From Marinifilum sp. D737 (lineage in GTDB: Bacteria > Bacteroidota > Bacteroidia > Bacteroidales > Marinifilaceae): a stretch of 64,000 nt of DNA. Shown one piece after another: positions 16,697-25,656 of the stretch. The notes below the pieces were generated by a model, which made no database searches, was not told where the DNA came from, and was given only the letters and a program-made list of their open reading frames with translations. Within the stretch, counting starts at the first letter, position 1, and each line of letters opens with the position of its first letter. Both the position numbers and the translations under genes were made by a program. The DNA is taken from the NCBI RefSeq assembly GCF_026672275.1, contig NZ_JANQCD010000021.1, positions 23,732-87,731 of the forward strand. The letters run 5' to 3'.

Positions 16697-17748
16697 TATA
16701 TTTTATCCCAGTCTAAATTCGTATCGTACTTTAAAAACCCATTATCGATAATCAATGGAGAAGCAATATTGTTGGTATATAGCTGCCCTGTTCCCAATCC
16801 TTGCGGCATGGAGTTGTTCAAAGTATAAGTCCATTGGGCTATTGCATTCAATCCAATATTCGATTCCAAAGCTGAGGTAATCCACCAAGGAATATTTCTA
16901 TCATTGGCAAGATCAATCCACTCTTGTGATCCTTTAATTCCGCCAACCAAGCTTGGCTTTAAAATGATATACTGCGGAGCTATTTTTTCCAATAATTCAG
17001 CTTTGGCGGGTGTATCGTAAACTCCTATTAACTCCTCATCCAAAGCAATTGGCAGAGGAGTATTGGCACACAGATCAGCCATTTCTTTTACCTGACCTTG
17101 CTTTATGGGTTGCTCAATTGAATGCAAATCGAATTGAGCCAAAGCCTTCAATTTTTCCATGGCAGAATTGGGAGAAAAAGCACCATTGGCATCCACACGC
17201 AATTCAATTTTATCTTTGTCGAAGTCTTTACGGATAGATTTCAACAGTCTTAATTCTTCCTTAAAATCGATGGCGCCAATTTTCATCTTGATGCAATCAA
17301 ATCCGGTCTCTAACTTTTGTTCGATCTGTTCTTTCATAAAAACAGGATCGCCCATCCATATCAATCCATTAATAGGAATTTTATCGGCACCATTGCTAAA
17401 ATCAGAAGGAAATAAAATTTTAGAACCTTTGGCTTTAAAATCCAGAAATGCAGTTTCCAAACCAAAATAAATGGATGGCCATTCTCTCAAGCCTCCTTCC
17501 ATATAGTACCAGTAATCGCCAATCTGATGGCAAAGCTCTTGTAGTTTCTCTTCATACTCGTCTCGATCATCCGGGCTTAAGCCTTTTATGATAGAGCACT
17601 CGCCTATTCCAATTATTTCAGGTTGTTGGTCGTCCCACAAACGAATAAACCAAGAATCTTTTTCAGTTAAAACCCCACGTGATGTTCCACTCGGACGTTT
17701 AAAATTTAGAGGGTAATGTACGTAATCTGCTTTAAGCATCTTTTTCAA
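16696..17748 (-). CDS. menC: o-Succinylbenzoate synthase MenC
   Basis: The 350-residue enolase-superfamily enzyme shows the catalytic KMKIGA (second Lys of the K-x-K motif), then ELRVDANGAF, SIEQPI and LDEEL with the metal-binding acids, and LKPSLVGG with the opposing Lys. It dehydrates SHCHC to o-succinylbenzoate. The gene is 18 bp after menA and overlaps menE by one base. A start three codons in (MLKADYV) is also possible. Confidence 0.88.
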   Translation of the reverse strand: MKKMLKADYVHYPLNFKRPSGTSRGVLTEKDSWFIRLWDDQQPEIIGIGECSIIKGLSPDDRDEYEEKLQELCHQIGDYWYYMEGGLREWPSIYFGLETAFLDFKAKGSKILFPSDFSNGADKIPINGLIWMGDPVFMKEQIEQKLETGFDCIKMKIGAIDFKEELRLLKSIRKDFDKDKIELRVDANGAFSPNSAMEKLKALAQFDLHSIEQPIKQGQVKEMADLCANTPLPIALDEELIGVYDTPAKAELLEKIAPQYIILKPSLVGGIKGSQEWIDLANDRNIPWWITSALESNIGLNAIAQWTYTLNNSMPQGLGTGQLYTNNIASPLIIDNGFLKYDTNLDWDKI

Positions 17749-17766
17749 TGATCAGTTATCAGTAAT

Positions 17767-18669
17767 CTAAAGTAGTAAGCCTATTCCAAAACTCAAACTA
17801 AACAAAAGAGTTGACAAGGCCAGTTTTTTCAATTCAGGATCTAATTCTCTTGCTACCTTGTTTTTTATTACCACCGCAGTATGTTTAATCAACAAGGGTA
17901 AGCTAATCACAAATAGAAGCTGATAAAATGAATTCCAGTGGACATACATGTATGCGCAAGCCGAAAGCACTGCAAATCCAATCAAGAACAAATGGTATTT
18001 CTTAGCTGTTTCAGAACCAATTTTCACCACCAAAGTTCGTTTTCCTGAAAGAGAATCATTTTCGATATCACGCATGTTATTCAAATTCAAAACCCCTACA
18101 CTTAGCAATCCAACCGATGTTGCCGGCAAGAAAATGGTCCAATTTAAATCTCCGGTATGCAAAAAATAAGTACCCATAACTCCGGCCAATCCAAAAAACA
18201 GGAATACAAACAAATCTCCAAAGCCACTATATCCGTATGGATTCTTTCCCATCGTATAATTTATGGCCGCTCCTATGGCCAGCAAACCAACTCCTAACAT
18301 GATTAATGCCTGGGTATAATTCAACAATTGCAATGCTTCCCACAACAACCAAAGTCCTGATACCAGTGATAACAAAACAAATACAATTACCATTCTGGTC
18401 ATCTCTTTCTTGGTAATCACACCACTCTGAACTGCTCTTTCCGGACCAACTCTATTCTCATTATCAGCACCCGAAATGGAATCTCCCAAATCGTTGGCCA
18501 AATTAGACAATATCTGTAAAAACAAGGTTGTTAAGGTTGCCAGTAAGAATATTTTAAGGCTAAACTTGTGATCGGATGCAGCCAGCAAACTGCCAAGAAA
18601 AATATTAGAAAGTGCTAAAGGCAAAGTCCTTAGTCTAAATGCATGAATCCATGCTTTTGTTTTACTCAT
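17767..18669 (-). CDS. menA: 1,4-Dihydroxy-2-naphthoate polyprenyltransferase MenA
   Basis: The 300-residue UbiA-family membrane protein has eight or nine hydrophobic helices. The two Asp-rich prenyl-diphosphate sites are visible: NLANDLGDSISGAD (about 57-70, first) and NNMRDIENDSLSGKRT (about 193-208, second). It attaches the isoprenoid tail to DHNA at the inner membrane. It starts the leftward menA-menC-menE block. The other men genes are about 7.7 kb away in the same orientation. Confidence 0.9.
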   Translation of the reverse strand: MSKTKAWIHAFRLRTLPLALSNIFLGSLLAASDHKFSLKIFLLATLTTLFLQILSNLANDLGDSISGADNENRVGPERAVQSGVITKKEMTRMVIVFVLLSLVSGLWLLWEALQLLNYTQALIMLGVGLLAIGAAINYTMGKNPYGYSGFGDLFVFLFFGLAGVMGTYFLHTGDLNWTIFLPATSVGLLSVGVLNLNNMRDIENDSLSGKRTLVVKIGSETAKKYHLFLIGFAVLSACAYMYVHWNSFYQLLFVISLPLLIKHTAVVIKNKVARELDPELKKLALSTLLFSLSFGIGLLL

Positions 18670-18812
18670 CGGTGTTATAGAATTGATCAGGCTGTAAATT
18701 TAATAATTTTGCAAAGACAAGGCATTACCATGACCGCTGAAGTACAATTAGAATTGCCTTATCATTCTTAATTCCTTGAGCTTTTTCACGATTCTAAGCA
18801 TTCAAGAACTTT

Positions 18813-18840
18813 CATAAAAAAAAGCGGTGCAATGCACCGC
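18813..18840 (-). terminator. Terminator of the small Tat-signal gene
   Basis: GCGGTGC-AAT-GCACCGC is a perfect 7-bp stem. Read on the minus strand it is followed by eight T. It lies about 33 bp after the stop of the gene at 18874 and insulates menA from it. Confidence 0.9.
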
Positions 18841-18873
18841 CCTAATTATTGACTAAATAATTGATATGAAAGG

Positions 18874-19242
18874 TTATGCTTCTAATTCGGGAGTTATGGA
18901 ATTGGCAAATCTTTTCGATACTTCAATATATTTGGATTTAAAATCATCATGCTTGATGTATTCTTTAATCTCTTCTTGCCATCCGTTGGCCTCTTCCGAT
19001 AGCTCCATTATTCTTTTCTTGTTGGCAATATTCTCTTTGTTTTTCTTCTCCTCCTCAACAACATCAATGTACTGGTCTACCCATTTTTCGTATCGTGTAA
19101 GGAAAGCTTCTCGATCTTCAACATTCGAATATTTATTCGGATTAACTTCAGCTAACACCTCAGTATCAATTAAAGCAGCAGCTCCAACCGTTAATCCTAA
19201 TTTCTGTAAAAAACCTCTTCGTGTACTATTTTGATTACTCAT
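18874..19242 (-). CDS. Small Tat-signal protein of unknown function
   Basis: The 122-residue protein begins with a twin-arginine signal (STRRGFLQKLGLTVGAAALI, about 6-25) ending near LAEV. The mature part, about 90 residues, is highly charged and helical (many Glu and Lys, no Cys), with no recognised domain. Tat export usually means folding or cofactor binding before export, but no cofactor motif is visible; it may travel with a partner. It is monocistronic with its own strong terminator. Confidence 0.65.
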   Translation of the reverse strand: MSNQNSTRRGFLQKLGLTVGAAALIDTEVLAEVNPNKYSNVEDREAFLTRYEKWVDQYIDVVEEEKKNKENIANKKRIMELSEEANGWQEEIKEYIKHDDFKSKYIEVSKRFANSITPELEA

Positions 19243-19526
19243 AAGTGCAATTTTAATTCCAACAACATCTTTTGATTTCCACTCTTTAAAAGTTTTAAGA
19301 GTTTAATAAAAGACTTTCGGGTCTTAAAACTACTATTTAAATTCAGTTTAAACAATAGGCAAACGCAGATTAATATTTTTATCCACAAATGAATTCAAAT
19401 GATAATGTCACCGCTCTTTTCATTTGTGCTAATTTGTGTCCATTCGTGGACCTAGTTTTTCATTTTGGTGCATTTGCGGACCTATTTTTTATAAATTTGG
19501 AAATCGTAATTAATAATTTGTAATTC
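19243..19526. other. Intergenic region with dispersed-repeat sequence
   Basis: Between the divergent Tat-signal and HD-domain genes. The left part is AT-rich. From about 19420 it contains sequence resembling, in reverse orientation, the CACGAA/GGACACAAA repeats found at 20109, 24854 and 26166, plus a degenerate 30-bp direct repeat at 19441-19490. Confidence 0.5.
19441..19490. repeat. Degenerate 30-bp-spaced direct repeat
   Basis: CATTCGTGGACCTAGTTTTT (19441-19460) recurs as CATTTGCGGACCTATTTTTT (19471-19490) with three differences. Confidence 0.6.
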
Positions 19527-20102
19527 ATGTCACATATTCCCAAAAGAGAAGAAGCGCTGGAACTGCTTACTACATACATCAAAAATCCAAGTTTAATTAT
19601 TCATGCCAAAGCCGTTGAAGCCTGCATGCGATACTACGCACGCAAACATGGCGAGGACGAAGAAAAATGGGGAATTATTGGTCTGGTTCACGATATGGAT
19701 TGGGAACTGTTTCCTGAGGAGCACACCCAAAAGACCCGTGAGATACTGGAGGCAGCCAATTGGCCCGAGGAATACATTCGTGCGGTGGAAGCTCATGCCT
19801 ACCTCACCTGTACCGAGGTTGTTCCTGAAAGCCTAATGGAGAAAACCATTTATGCCGTTGATGAATTAACAGGACTGATTCGTACCACAGCTTTAATTCG
19901 CCCATCGAAATCGGTATTGGATGTGAAGGTAAAATCGGTAAAGCGCAACTGGAAGAACAAACGATTTGCAGCCGGAGTAGACCGCACGGTGATTGAACGT
20001 GGCGCCGAAATGCTGGGCATGGAAATTCCTGATTTGATTCACGATTGCATAGAGGCCATGAAAGAGGTAGCTGAAGAATTGGAGCTGAAGGGGAACTTAT
20101 AA
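19527..20102 (+). CDS. HD-domain (HDIG-like) hydrolase
   Basis: This 191-residue cytosolic protein has the HD metal-site pattern: an early His (LIIHAKAVEACMR, about 24-36), the HDMDWE dyad near residue 52 and a later conserved EAHAYL. HD proteins hydrolyse phosphate esters, often of nucleotides. Homologues are widespread in anaerobes, but I know of no defined substrate. The codon use is slightly more GC-rich than its neighbours. It is flanked by dispersed repeats on both sides and has no operon partner. Confidence 0.75.
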   Translation: MSHIPKREEALELLTTYIKNPSLIIHAKAVEACMRYYARKHGEDEEKWGIIGLVHDMDWELFPEEHTQKTREILEAANWPEEYIRAVEAHAYLTCTEVVPESLMEKTIYAVDELTGLIRTTALIRPSKSVLDVKVKSVKRNWKNKRFAAGVDRTVIERGAEMLGMEIPDLIHDCIEAMKEVAEELELKGNL

Positions 20103-20108
20103 AAGTCT

Positions 20109-20149
20109 AACCACAAAGTACACGAAGGTTTTTCACAAAGGACACAAAG
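20109..20149 (+). repeat. CACAAAG-type dispersed intergenic repeat, copy A
   Basis: AACCACAAAGTACACGAAGG is followed by a TTTTT spacer and CACAAAGGACACAAAG. Related copies lie at 24854 and 26166, each just after a gene's end or before a gene's start. Confidence 0.65.
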
Positions 20150-20553
20150 TTAGAAACCACAAGTTGATCCCTTCAGAATGATTGATTTTTGACGCAGAAA
20201 GGTATGATTCTATATAATTTACCTGGAATAAATCGACTTCCAATCGCAGTACCCAGTCGAGATAATTCACAAATTATCTCGACACAGGATTTATCCCTCC
20301 TGCTGACTGTCTTCGCGAGGATGAAGAATGAGGACTTGGCGATCTGTTAAAATACGCAGGTAGTAATTTTGAACAGATTCCTTCGTTGTACCTCCTCGGA
20401 ATGACAGCTTTGTTTGCATTAGGGATAGAAACGGTTACCCCACAGCGAGGTACGAGCGAGGAGTATAAGTGAATAGCCCGACCCGCAGGGGAATGCCCAA
20501 GTAGAGAAAATCGAATTAAGAAGCCATAGGTTATACAGATATATTTCAATTAA
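20150..20553. other. Non-coding, GC-richer repeat-like block
   Basis: About 400 bp that are visibly more GC-rich than their surroundings, especially 20300-20510, with phrases such as CCTCCTCGGAATGACAG and GGTTACCCCACAGCGAGG. ORFs here have no plausible protein signature. From memory, similar stretches are scattered between genes in many Bacteroidota genomes; that needs a search. Confidence 0.45.
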
Positions 20554-21024
20554 ATGAAAACACCTAGAATCATATTAATTCTTACCCTTATACTTTGGAT
20601 ACTTTCCACAGGAATTATCATTCTGGATAAAACCACCCCATTGGTAATTACCAGTATCAAAATCTATTATTCTCTCTTGATTACTTCCTTTGCCTTATTG
20701 GCAATCATCATCCTAAGATTCTGGCTAAAAATAAAAGGGGAAACATTGGTCATGTCATTCTCAATGAGTGTAGCATTACTTTTTGCCATTGCATATGTGT
20801 TTACCTGGCGATTAGAATGGAAAACTGAAACAATCCTCTACAAAAATCTTCATCTTCGAAACCGAACCATTGAATTTCAAAAAATGGACTTGGGCGCTTT
20901 TGGTACTAAATCAAGAACAATCGACCGAACGAAAATTTTTCCCTACTTTGAATGGAACAAAGAAATAAGAGTAAATGAAATTGACCCTTTAACATGGAAA
21001 AAGGCAGATATAGATCAAACTTAA
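20554..21024 (+). CDS. Membrane protein of unknown function
   Basis: The 156-residue protein has three hydrophobic segments (about 5-25, 32-57 and 67-86), then a charged C-terminal tail of about 70 residues. No family is recognised. Hydrophobic helix spacing and initiator Met placement support a real gene. It lies between a repeat-rich block and a lipoprotein gene, with no obvious operon partner. Confidence 0.5.
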   Translation: MKTPRIILILTLILWILSTGIIILDKTTPLVITSIKIYYSLLITSFALLAIIILRFWLKIKGETLVMSFSMSVALLFAIAYVFTWRLEWKTETILYKNLHLRNRTIEFQKMDLGAFGTKSRTIDRTKIFPYFEWNKEIRVNEIDPLTWKKADIDQT

Positions 21025-21136
21025 CGATCTTAACCTATCAAATCAATCAGCACCTTCTTTTTCCCACCTCAAACCTTCAATTTACAGCCTCCTGACAGTA
21101 CAAACATAAACGACCAATACAGTTTATCAATATTTT

Positions 21137-21150
21137 TTGACTTTTGTCAA
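21137..21150. promoter_or_regulatory. CRP/FNR-like palindrome
   Basis: TTGACTTTTGTCAA is a perfect 5-bp inverted repeat with a 4-bp spacer, the geometry of CRP/FNR-family sites (TTGAT-N4-ATCAA). It lies about 146 bp upstream of the lipoprotein start. Short sites like this also occur by chance. Confidence 0.25.
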
Positions 21151-21295
21151 CAATTTGATGAGAAATACTACTATTTTTACACTGATTTTGACATTAAAAA
21201 TCAAACAATTCTCAAATACAAATGAAACATATGAAACAAGCATGATTCTTTTAAGATTTCAGTTTCCATATGACAAATAGAAAGAAATTAAACCG

Positions 21296-21667
21296 ATGAA
21301 AAGATTTGCACTTATTTTTGTAAGCATTGCTGCAACCGTACTATCCATGACTTCATGTTCGAGTGATGACGATGATTTTAATCCAAATTTTGATGAAAGC
21401 TTAATTATCGGAAAGTGGAAAAGTGGTACCATATATGAAAGATACGACCTTGATTATTCAGGAGCCACCTGGGATACCGCCGATGATGTAACAGAGGAAG
21501 AAGCACAGAATTTTACCTGGACAATTACCAAAGATCAGTTGGAACAAATTCATATCATCGAAAATGGTGGAAAAGTTCCTAAAGTATACACCATTACCAA
21601 TCTAACAGCAACTACTTTAGAGTACGAAGATGCTTACGGAAAATCTAAATCATTCAGCAAAATATAA
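21296..21667 (+). CDS. Small lipoprotein, possibly lipocalin-like
   Basis: This 123-residue protein has a type II signal peptide with lipobox SMTSC (Cys21) followed by an acidic stretch SSDDDD. In Bacteroidota, acidic residues after the lipid-bearing Cys can act as a surface export signal. The mature part (IIGKWKSGTIYER ... TWTITKDQL ... YTITNLTATTLEYED) resembles the small beta-rich lipocalin-like domains common in this phylum. It lies 4 bp before the AsmA-like gene, so the two are probably co-transcribed. Confidence 0.7.
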   Translation: MKRFALIFVSIAATVLSMTSCSSDDDDFNPNFDESLIIGKWKSGTIYERYDLDYSGATWDTADDVTEEEAQNFTWTITKDQLEQIHIIENGGKVPKVYTITNLTATTLEYEDAYGKSKSFSKI

Positions 21668-21671
21668 TACA

Positions 21672-24600
21672 ATGCGAATATTGAAAAAAGTTGGGCTGGC
21701 TTTTCTGGTATTGGTTGTTGTATTGACAATAGCTGCGGCTATATCGCTGTGGTATCTTTTTACACCGGAAAAAATAACTCCATTAGCCAATAAGCAGGCA
21801 AAAAATTATTTGACGTGTACTACTACTATCGAAAAAGTTGAGCCAACTTTTTTTAGTACCTATCCGTTTTTTGGACTAGAGCTTACAAATCTTTGTTTGA
21901 GTGAGAGTCCTAAGGATACCATCTTGTACTCTGGCAAATGCTTTACCTCGGTAGATGTAATGTCCTACCTTTTCGACGACAAAATCATTCTTAGTCCCTT
22001 TCTTGTGGATGGAGGTAATGTGAATGTGAAAATAGACGCTCAGGGGCGGATGAATCTGGATGTTTACAAAGGCAGCTCCGATTCAGAAGAAACGGATTCT
22101 GAACCTATGTCTCTTGGCGATATGGATATCAGCAATGTGGAACTGAAGAATTTCAATGCGACATTTACCGATGATTCTGCAAAGAGAAAAGCTAAAGTTC
22201 AGAACCTGAATGCCAAACTGGCATTGATATACACCGGAAAGAAACAGTTGGTCGATTTGGACATGCATGCAAACAGCCTGCTTTTTGAAACTGCCAACTC
22301 CATGGCTCTTCATGTGGATGCTCAAGGCTGCGATCTAAAAATTAAATCCGATGGTAAAGACAAAAACCTGTACCATTCCGATATCGTGCTTGCGTGCAAG
22401 GAAATTTCTCTTGCTATGGCCGGTGATGAACTTTTATCGCAGATGAAAATCGACAGTCACTTGCCATTTGACTTGAATATCTCGAAAAATTCTTGCGATT
22501 TACAGAAGGCAAAACTCACAATTAAGGATAATCAGGAAATCACTTGCAATGGTACTGTCAGCATCCTGAAGGATGAATCCCTGGCAACAGATCTGCAGTA
22601 TGCTACCAATGAATTGGATGTTGAAAAGATTCTGGCCCTTGTTCCCAAAACATATGCAGAACCGCTAGAAGATATCAAGGCAAAAGGGCTTGCTAAAATA
22701 TCAGGATCGGTAAAAGGTCAGCTATCCGATACCAGTATGCCACTGGTAAAAGCCAAGCTAGACTACTCCAGGGGAGAGGTGAAATACACAGGTTATCCTA
22801 GAGTGAAAGATCTTCAATGCTCATTGGTCACCAATGTGGATTTGAATGGAAAACAGCCTTCTGTTATCAGTATCAGCAACAGCTATGCTCGTATTGCGAA
22901 CAGCTCGGTTTCTGTGAAAGGAAACATTTCGAATATACTCGAAAGCCCGGTGTATGATTTGTATACCAAAGGCAATTTTACTCTGGCAGATTTGAAACCC
23001 TTCATTCCAAAAGATCAGAATGTAGTTCTAAAGGGATCGCTGCAGGGAAATGCACATGCGCAATTTTCTCAGGGCGATGTGCTCAAAGAGAAGTATCATC
23101 GCATTAAATTAAGTGGGGATTTTAAGGCTCAGGATTTTCATACCATCTATAATGACAGCATAAACCTGAATCTGGACACAGCTAATATTAAGCTGAAATT
23201 GCCGGGACACAACAAGGTCGACAAGGATCTTTTGTTTGCAAATATTGAACTTGATGCGGCAAATATGGATGTGGAGTTGTCACCCGATATGAATGCGGCA
23301 ACTGAAAACTTACAGCTTTCTGTGAAGCTTAACAATCTTGCAAAAGGCTTATCTGCTCCAATCAGCTCATGTGCCTTTGCATTTGCCAGCCTGCGTGCTA
23401 AAAGCGATACCTTATCGGTTTATGCCGGCAATGGGAATGGAGAACTTGCCTACATTCCAACTCTGACAGGAAAACAGGAGATTGCCCTTATCAATTCAAC
23501 AATTAATAGCGAAAAGCTAGCTGTTTCGGGCAAGGATACTGTTCTTTTCGATACCAAAGGGCTATATGCCAAAACCAATCTGAAGTACGACGAATCGCAA
23601 AAAAATGTGATGCTAAAATGGCAGCCCGAAGTGGACATTCGTTTCTCTCAGGCAATGTTTAATTTGAATGAAAAGCTGAAGGGACAAATTCCTAATATTT
23701 CATTTGCCCTTAACAGGGATAACATGAAAATTGAGAAGGCAAGTTTAATTTTGGGAGATTCCGACTTTAGCCTTGATGGTGAACTTACCGATATCAGCAA
23801 GTACCTGAAGAAGGAAGCATTGCTGAAAGGGAAATTTAACCTGGCTTCAAAAAATACCGATGTTTACCAACTGATGGATATTTTTAATGGCATGGGAAGC
23901 GAAGAAACTGCCTCTGATAATAAAGAAGCAGAAAACGATCCTTTTATGGTACCCAAAGGTGTAGAAATTTGTTTGAATACAAATATTGACAAGACCATTG
24001 TAAGCAACAATGTGATTGAAAATATCAAAGGAGGATTAACCGTAAAGGATGGTACCTTGATTCTGGATCAGATGGGTTTTACAAGCAAGGCAGCCAATAT
24101 GCAGCTAACGGCAATTTACCGATCGGATAGAAAAAATCACCTCTTTACCGGTATCGATTTTCACCTTTTAGATATTGATATCGCCGAATTGATTGATTTG
24201 ATTCCTACAGTTGATACCATGATTCCGATGCTTAAATCCTTTAAGGGAAAAGGCGAATTTCACCTGGCGGGAGAAACCTACCTAAAAAGCGATTACTCTC
24301 TTAAAAATTCAACCATTAGAGGTGCAGCAGCATTTCAGGGTGAGGAGCTAACACTAATGGATAGCGAAACCTTCGACATGATTGCCAGCAAACTAATGTT
24401 TAAGAAAAAAACAGAGAACGTGATCGATCGATTAAGTGTTGAAATGACGCTTTACAAGGATGAAATAGACCTCTACCCTTTCTTGATTGAAATGGACAAT
24501 TACAAGGCTGTGCTTTCAGGACGTCATAACCTGGATAATCATTTTAACTATCACATTTCGGTAACCGATACGCCTCTGCCAGTTCGACTGGGATTGAATG

Positions 24601-24758
24601 TAAGCGGTACCCTGGAAGATTTGGATTACAAGCTGGTACCATGTAAGTACAAACACCTTTACAATCCTGAAAAGCAAGGAAAATTAGAGCAACAAACCTT
24701 ACGTTTGAAAAATCTGATTTCTACCTCGCTTAAAGAAAATGTGAAGGATTACAAATAG
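21672..24758 (+). CDS. AsmA-family protein
   Basis: I chose the ATG at 21672 (1028 residues), since it begins MRILKKVGLAFLVLVVVL, the single N-terminal membrane anchor of AsmA proteins. An in-frame ATG at 21630 lies inside the preceding gene. The rest is a long beta-rich periplasmic body with the AsmA-like N-terminal domain (KVEPTFFSTYPFFGLELTNL) and repeated strands ending in an AsmA C-terminal region (LKSFKGKGEFHLAGETYLK). AsmA/TamB-like proteins are thought to bridge the periplasm and move lipids toward the outer membrane; the role here is by family only. A terminator follows at 24788. Confidence 0.8.
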   Translation: MRILKKVGLAFLVLVVVLTIAAAISLWYLFTPEKITPLANKQAKNYLTCTTTIEKVEPTFFSTYPFFGLELTNLCLSESPKDTILYSGKCFTSVDVMSYLFDDKIILSPFLVDGGNVNVKIDAQGRMNLDVYKGSSDSEETDSEPMSLGDMDISNVELKNFNATFTDDSAKRKAKVQNLNAKLALIYTGKKQLVDLDMHANSLLFETANSMALHVDAQGCDLKIKSDGKDKNLYHSDIVLACKEISLAMAGDELLSQMKIDSHLPFDLNISKNSCDLQKAKLTIKDNQEITCNGTVSILKDESLATDLQYATNELDVEKILALVPKTYAEPLEDIKAKGLAKISGSVKGQLSDTSMPLVKAKLDYSRGEVKYTGYPRVKDLQCSLVTNVDLNGKQPSVISISNSYARIANSSVSVKGNISNILESPVYDLYTKGNFTLADLKPFIPKDQNVVLKGSLQGNAHAQFSQGDVLKEKYHRIKLSGDFKAQDFHTIYNDSINLNLDTANIKLKLPGHNKVDKDLLFANIELDAANMDVELSPDMNAATENLQLSVKLNNLAKGLSAPISSCAFAFASLRAKSDTLSVYAGNGNGELAYIPTLTGKQEIALINSTINSEKLAVSGKDTVLFDTKGLYAKTNLKYDESQKNVMLKWQPEVDIRFSQAMFNLNEKLKGQIPNISFALNRDNMKIEKASLILGDSDFSLDGELTDISKYLKKEALLKGKFNLASKNTDVYQLMDIFNGMGSEETASDNKEAENDPFMVPKGVEICLNTNIDKTIVSNNVIENIKGGLTVKDGTLILDQMGFTSKAANMQLTAIYRSDRKNHLFTGIDFHLLDIDIAELIDLIPTVDTMIPMLKSFKGKGEFHLAGETYLKSDYSLKNSTIRGAAAFQGEELTLMDSETFDMIASKLMFKKKTENVIDRLSVEMTLYKDEIDLYPFLIEMDNYKAVLSGRHNLDNHFNYHISVTDTPLPVRLGLNVSGTLEDLDYKLVPCKYKHLYNPEKQGKLEQQTLRLKNLISTSLKENVKDYK

Positions 24759-24787
24759 AAGGTGAAGCTTATACAACGAAATAAAAG

Positions 24788-24817
24788 ATCCTGGTAAGTC
24801 TGTTGCCGGGATTTTTT
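24788..24817 (+). terminator. Terminator of the AsmA-like gene
   Basis: ATCCTGG (24788-24794) pairs with CCGGGAT (24806-24812) with one G-T wobble, followed by a T-run. Confidence 0.75.
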
Positions 24818-24853
24818 ATATCCATAAATTACCCAAGTCAATACAAATAAATT

Positions 24854-24895
24854 AACCAATAAGGACACGAAGGGGATTCACAAAATCCACAAAGG
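24854..24895 (+). repeat. CACAAAG-type dispersed repeat, copy B
   Basis: AACCAATAAGGACACGAAGG, then GGATTCACAAAATCCACAAAG. It aligns with copies A (20109) and C (26166). Confidence 0.65.
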
Positions 24896-24905
24896 TTTTG
24901 ATAGC

Positions 24906-24938
24906 ATTGATACTCTCGCTTGGAATGAGAGCATCAAT
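24906..24938. repeat. 33-bp hairpin repeat, copy 1
   Basis: ATTGATACTCTCGCTT ... GAGAGCATCAAT folds as a stem-loop. A second copy of identical length is at 26262-26294, and both follow a CACAAAG repeat. Confidence 0.8.
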
Positions 24939-24956
24939 GTAAAAATGGTTTAATTA

Positions 24957-25631
24957 TTAGTCTGCTTTTTTAAACTGCAAGAGTACATTGCCTGTTTCAT
25001 CTAAAAGAAATAATTTCAATTCATCAAGCTTGTATTTCCTTGTATTTACAATAGCAAGGTCAAACTTATCCGGCACATCCATATCCTGACACATCCTTCT
25101 CGTACTGGCAATAGGACCAAATTCAAGCCTATCATTGTCAACATGTATAATTTTTCCACCATAGCTATTACAAGCATTATTGCCTCCTACCATCATTGTT
25201 GAAAGATTAATTTCCAGGCTTGGTCTCTTTCCTTTTATATTGATCGACTCCCCATTAATGGATTCCAACACCCATATATCATGTAACCTGAAAATTGGAT
25301 CGGCCTTTTTCTCCAATATTTTCACAAGTGTATATTTTATTGAAGAAGCATCGGCAGGTACTTGATCGGAACTTAATTTTTCTTCTTTTACCGATAATTT
25401 GTAAAAGTAACCGTGCTCAAAATTAAAGCCTTCAATTTCCGAATAGAAGTTCTCCCATTTTGCATCATCAGGACTTTCTCCTTTTTGCACCAGCAAACAT
25501 TTCGTTGGAGCTACACCTTCGCAGTTAACTTTTCTACTATTTACCCAATACGTATATTCACTACTTGCTTTTTGTATATTGCACGATGACAAAAAAAATA
25601 CGATTCCAATTAGACTTAAAACACTTTTCAT
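24957..25631 (-). CDS. Lipoprotein with DUF4377 and META (HslJ-like) domains
   Basis: The 224-residue protein starts with a lipoprotein signal (lipobox LSSC, Cys17). A DUF4377-like domain follows (YTYWVNSRKVNCEG ... CLLVQKGES, about 26-105), then a META/HslJ domain (DIWVLESINGE ... NNACNSYGGK ... FGPIASTRRMC, about 117-220). META proteins are envelope proteins linked in some bacteria to motility or heat-induced stress, with no enzyme activity known. It is 25 bp downstream of a GNAT gene on the same strand, so the two may form an operon. Confidence 0.78.
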   Translation of the reverse strand: MKSVLSLIGIVFFLSSCNIQKASSEYTYWVNSRKVNCEGVAPTKCLLVQKGESPDDAKWENFYSEIEGFNFEHGYFYKLSVKEEKLSSDQVPADASSIKYTLVKILEKKADPIFRLHDIWVLESINGESINIKGKRPSLEINLSTMMVGGNNACNSYGGKIIHVDNDRLEFGPIASTRRMCQDMDVPDKFDLAIVNTRKYKLDELKLFLLDETGNVLLQFKKAD

Positions 25632-25656
25632 ACGATTTCGTTTATTTATTTACTTG

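Noticed and set aside
20274..20549. 91-residue leftward ORF in the repeat-rich block
   Set aside because: Its composition follows the GC-richer repeat DNA, it has no motif or plausible start context, and no family resemblance.
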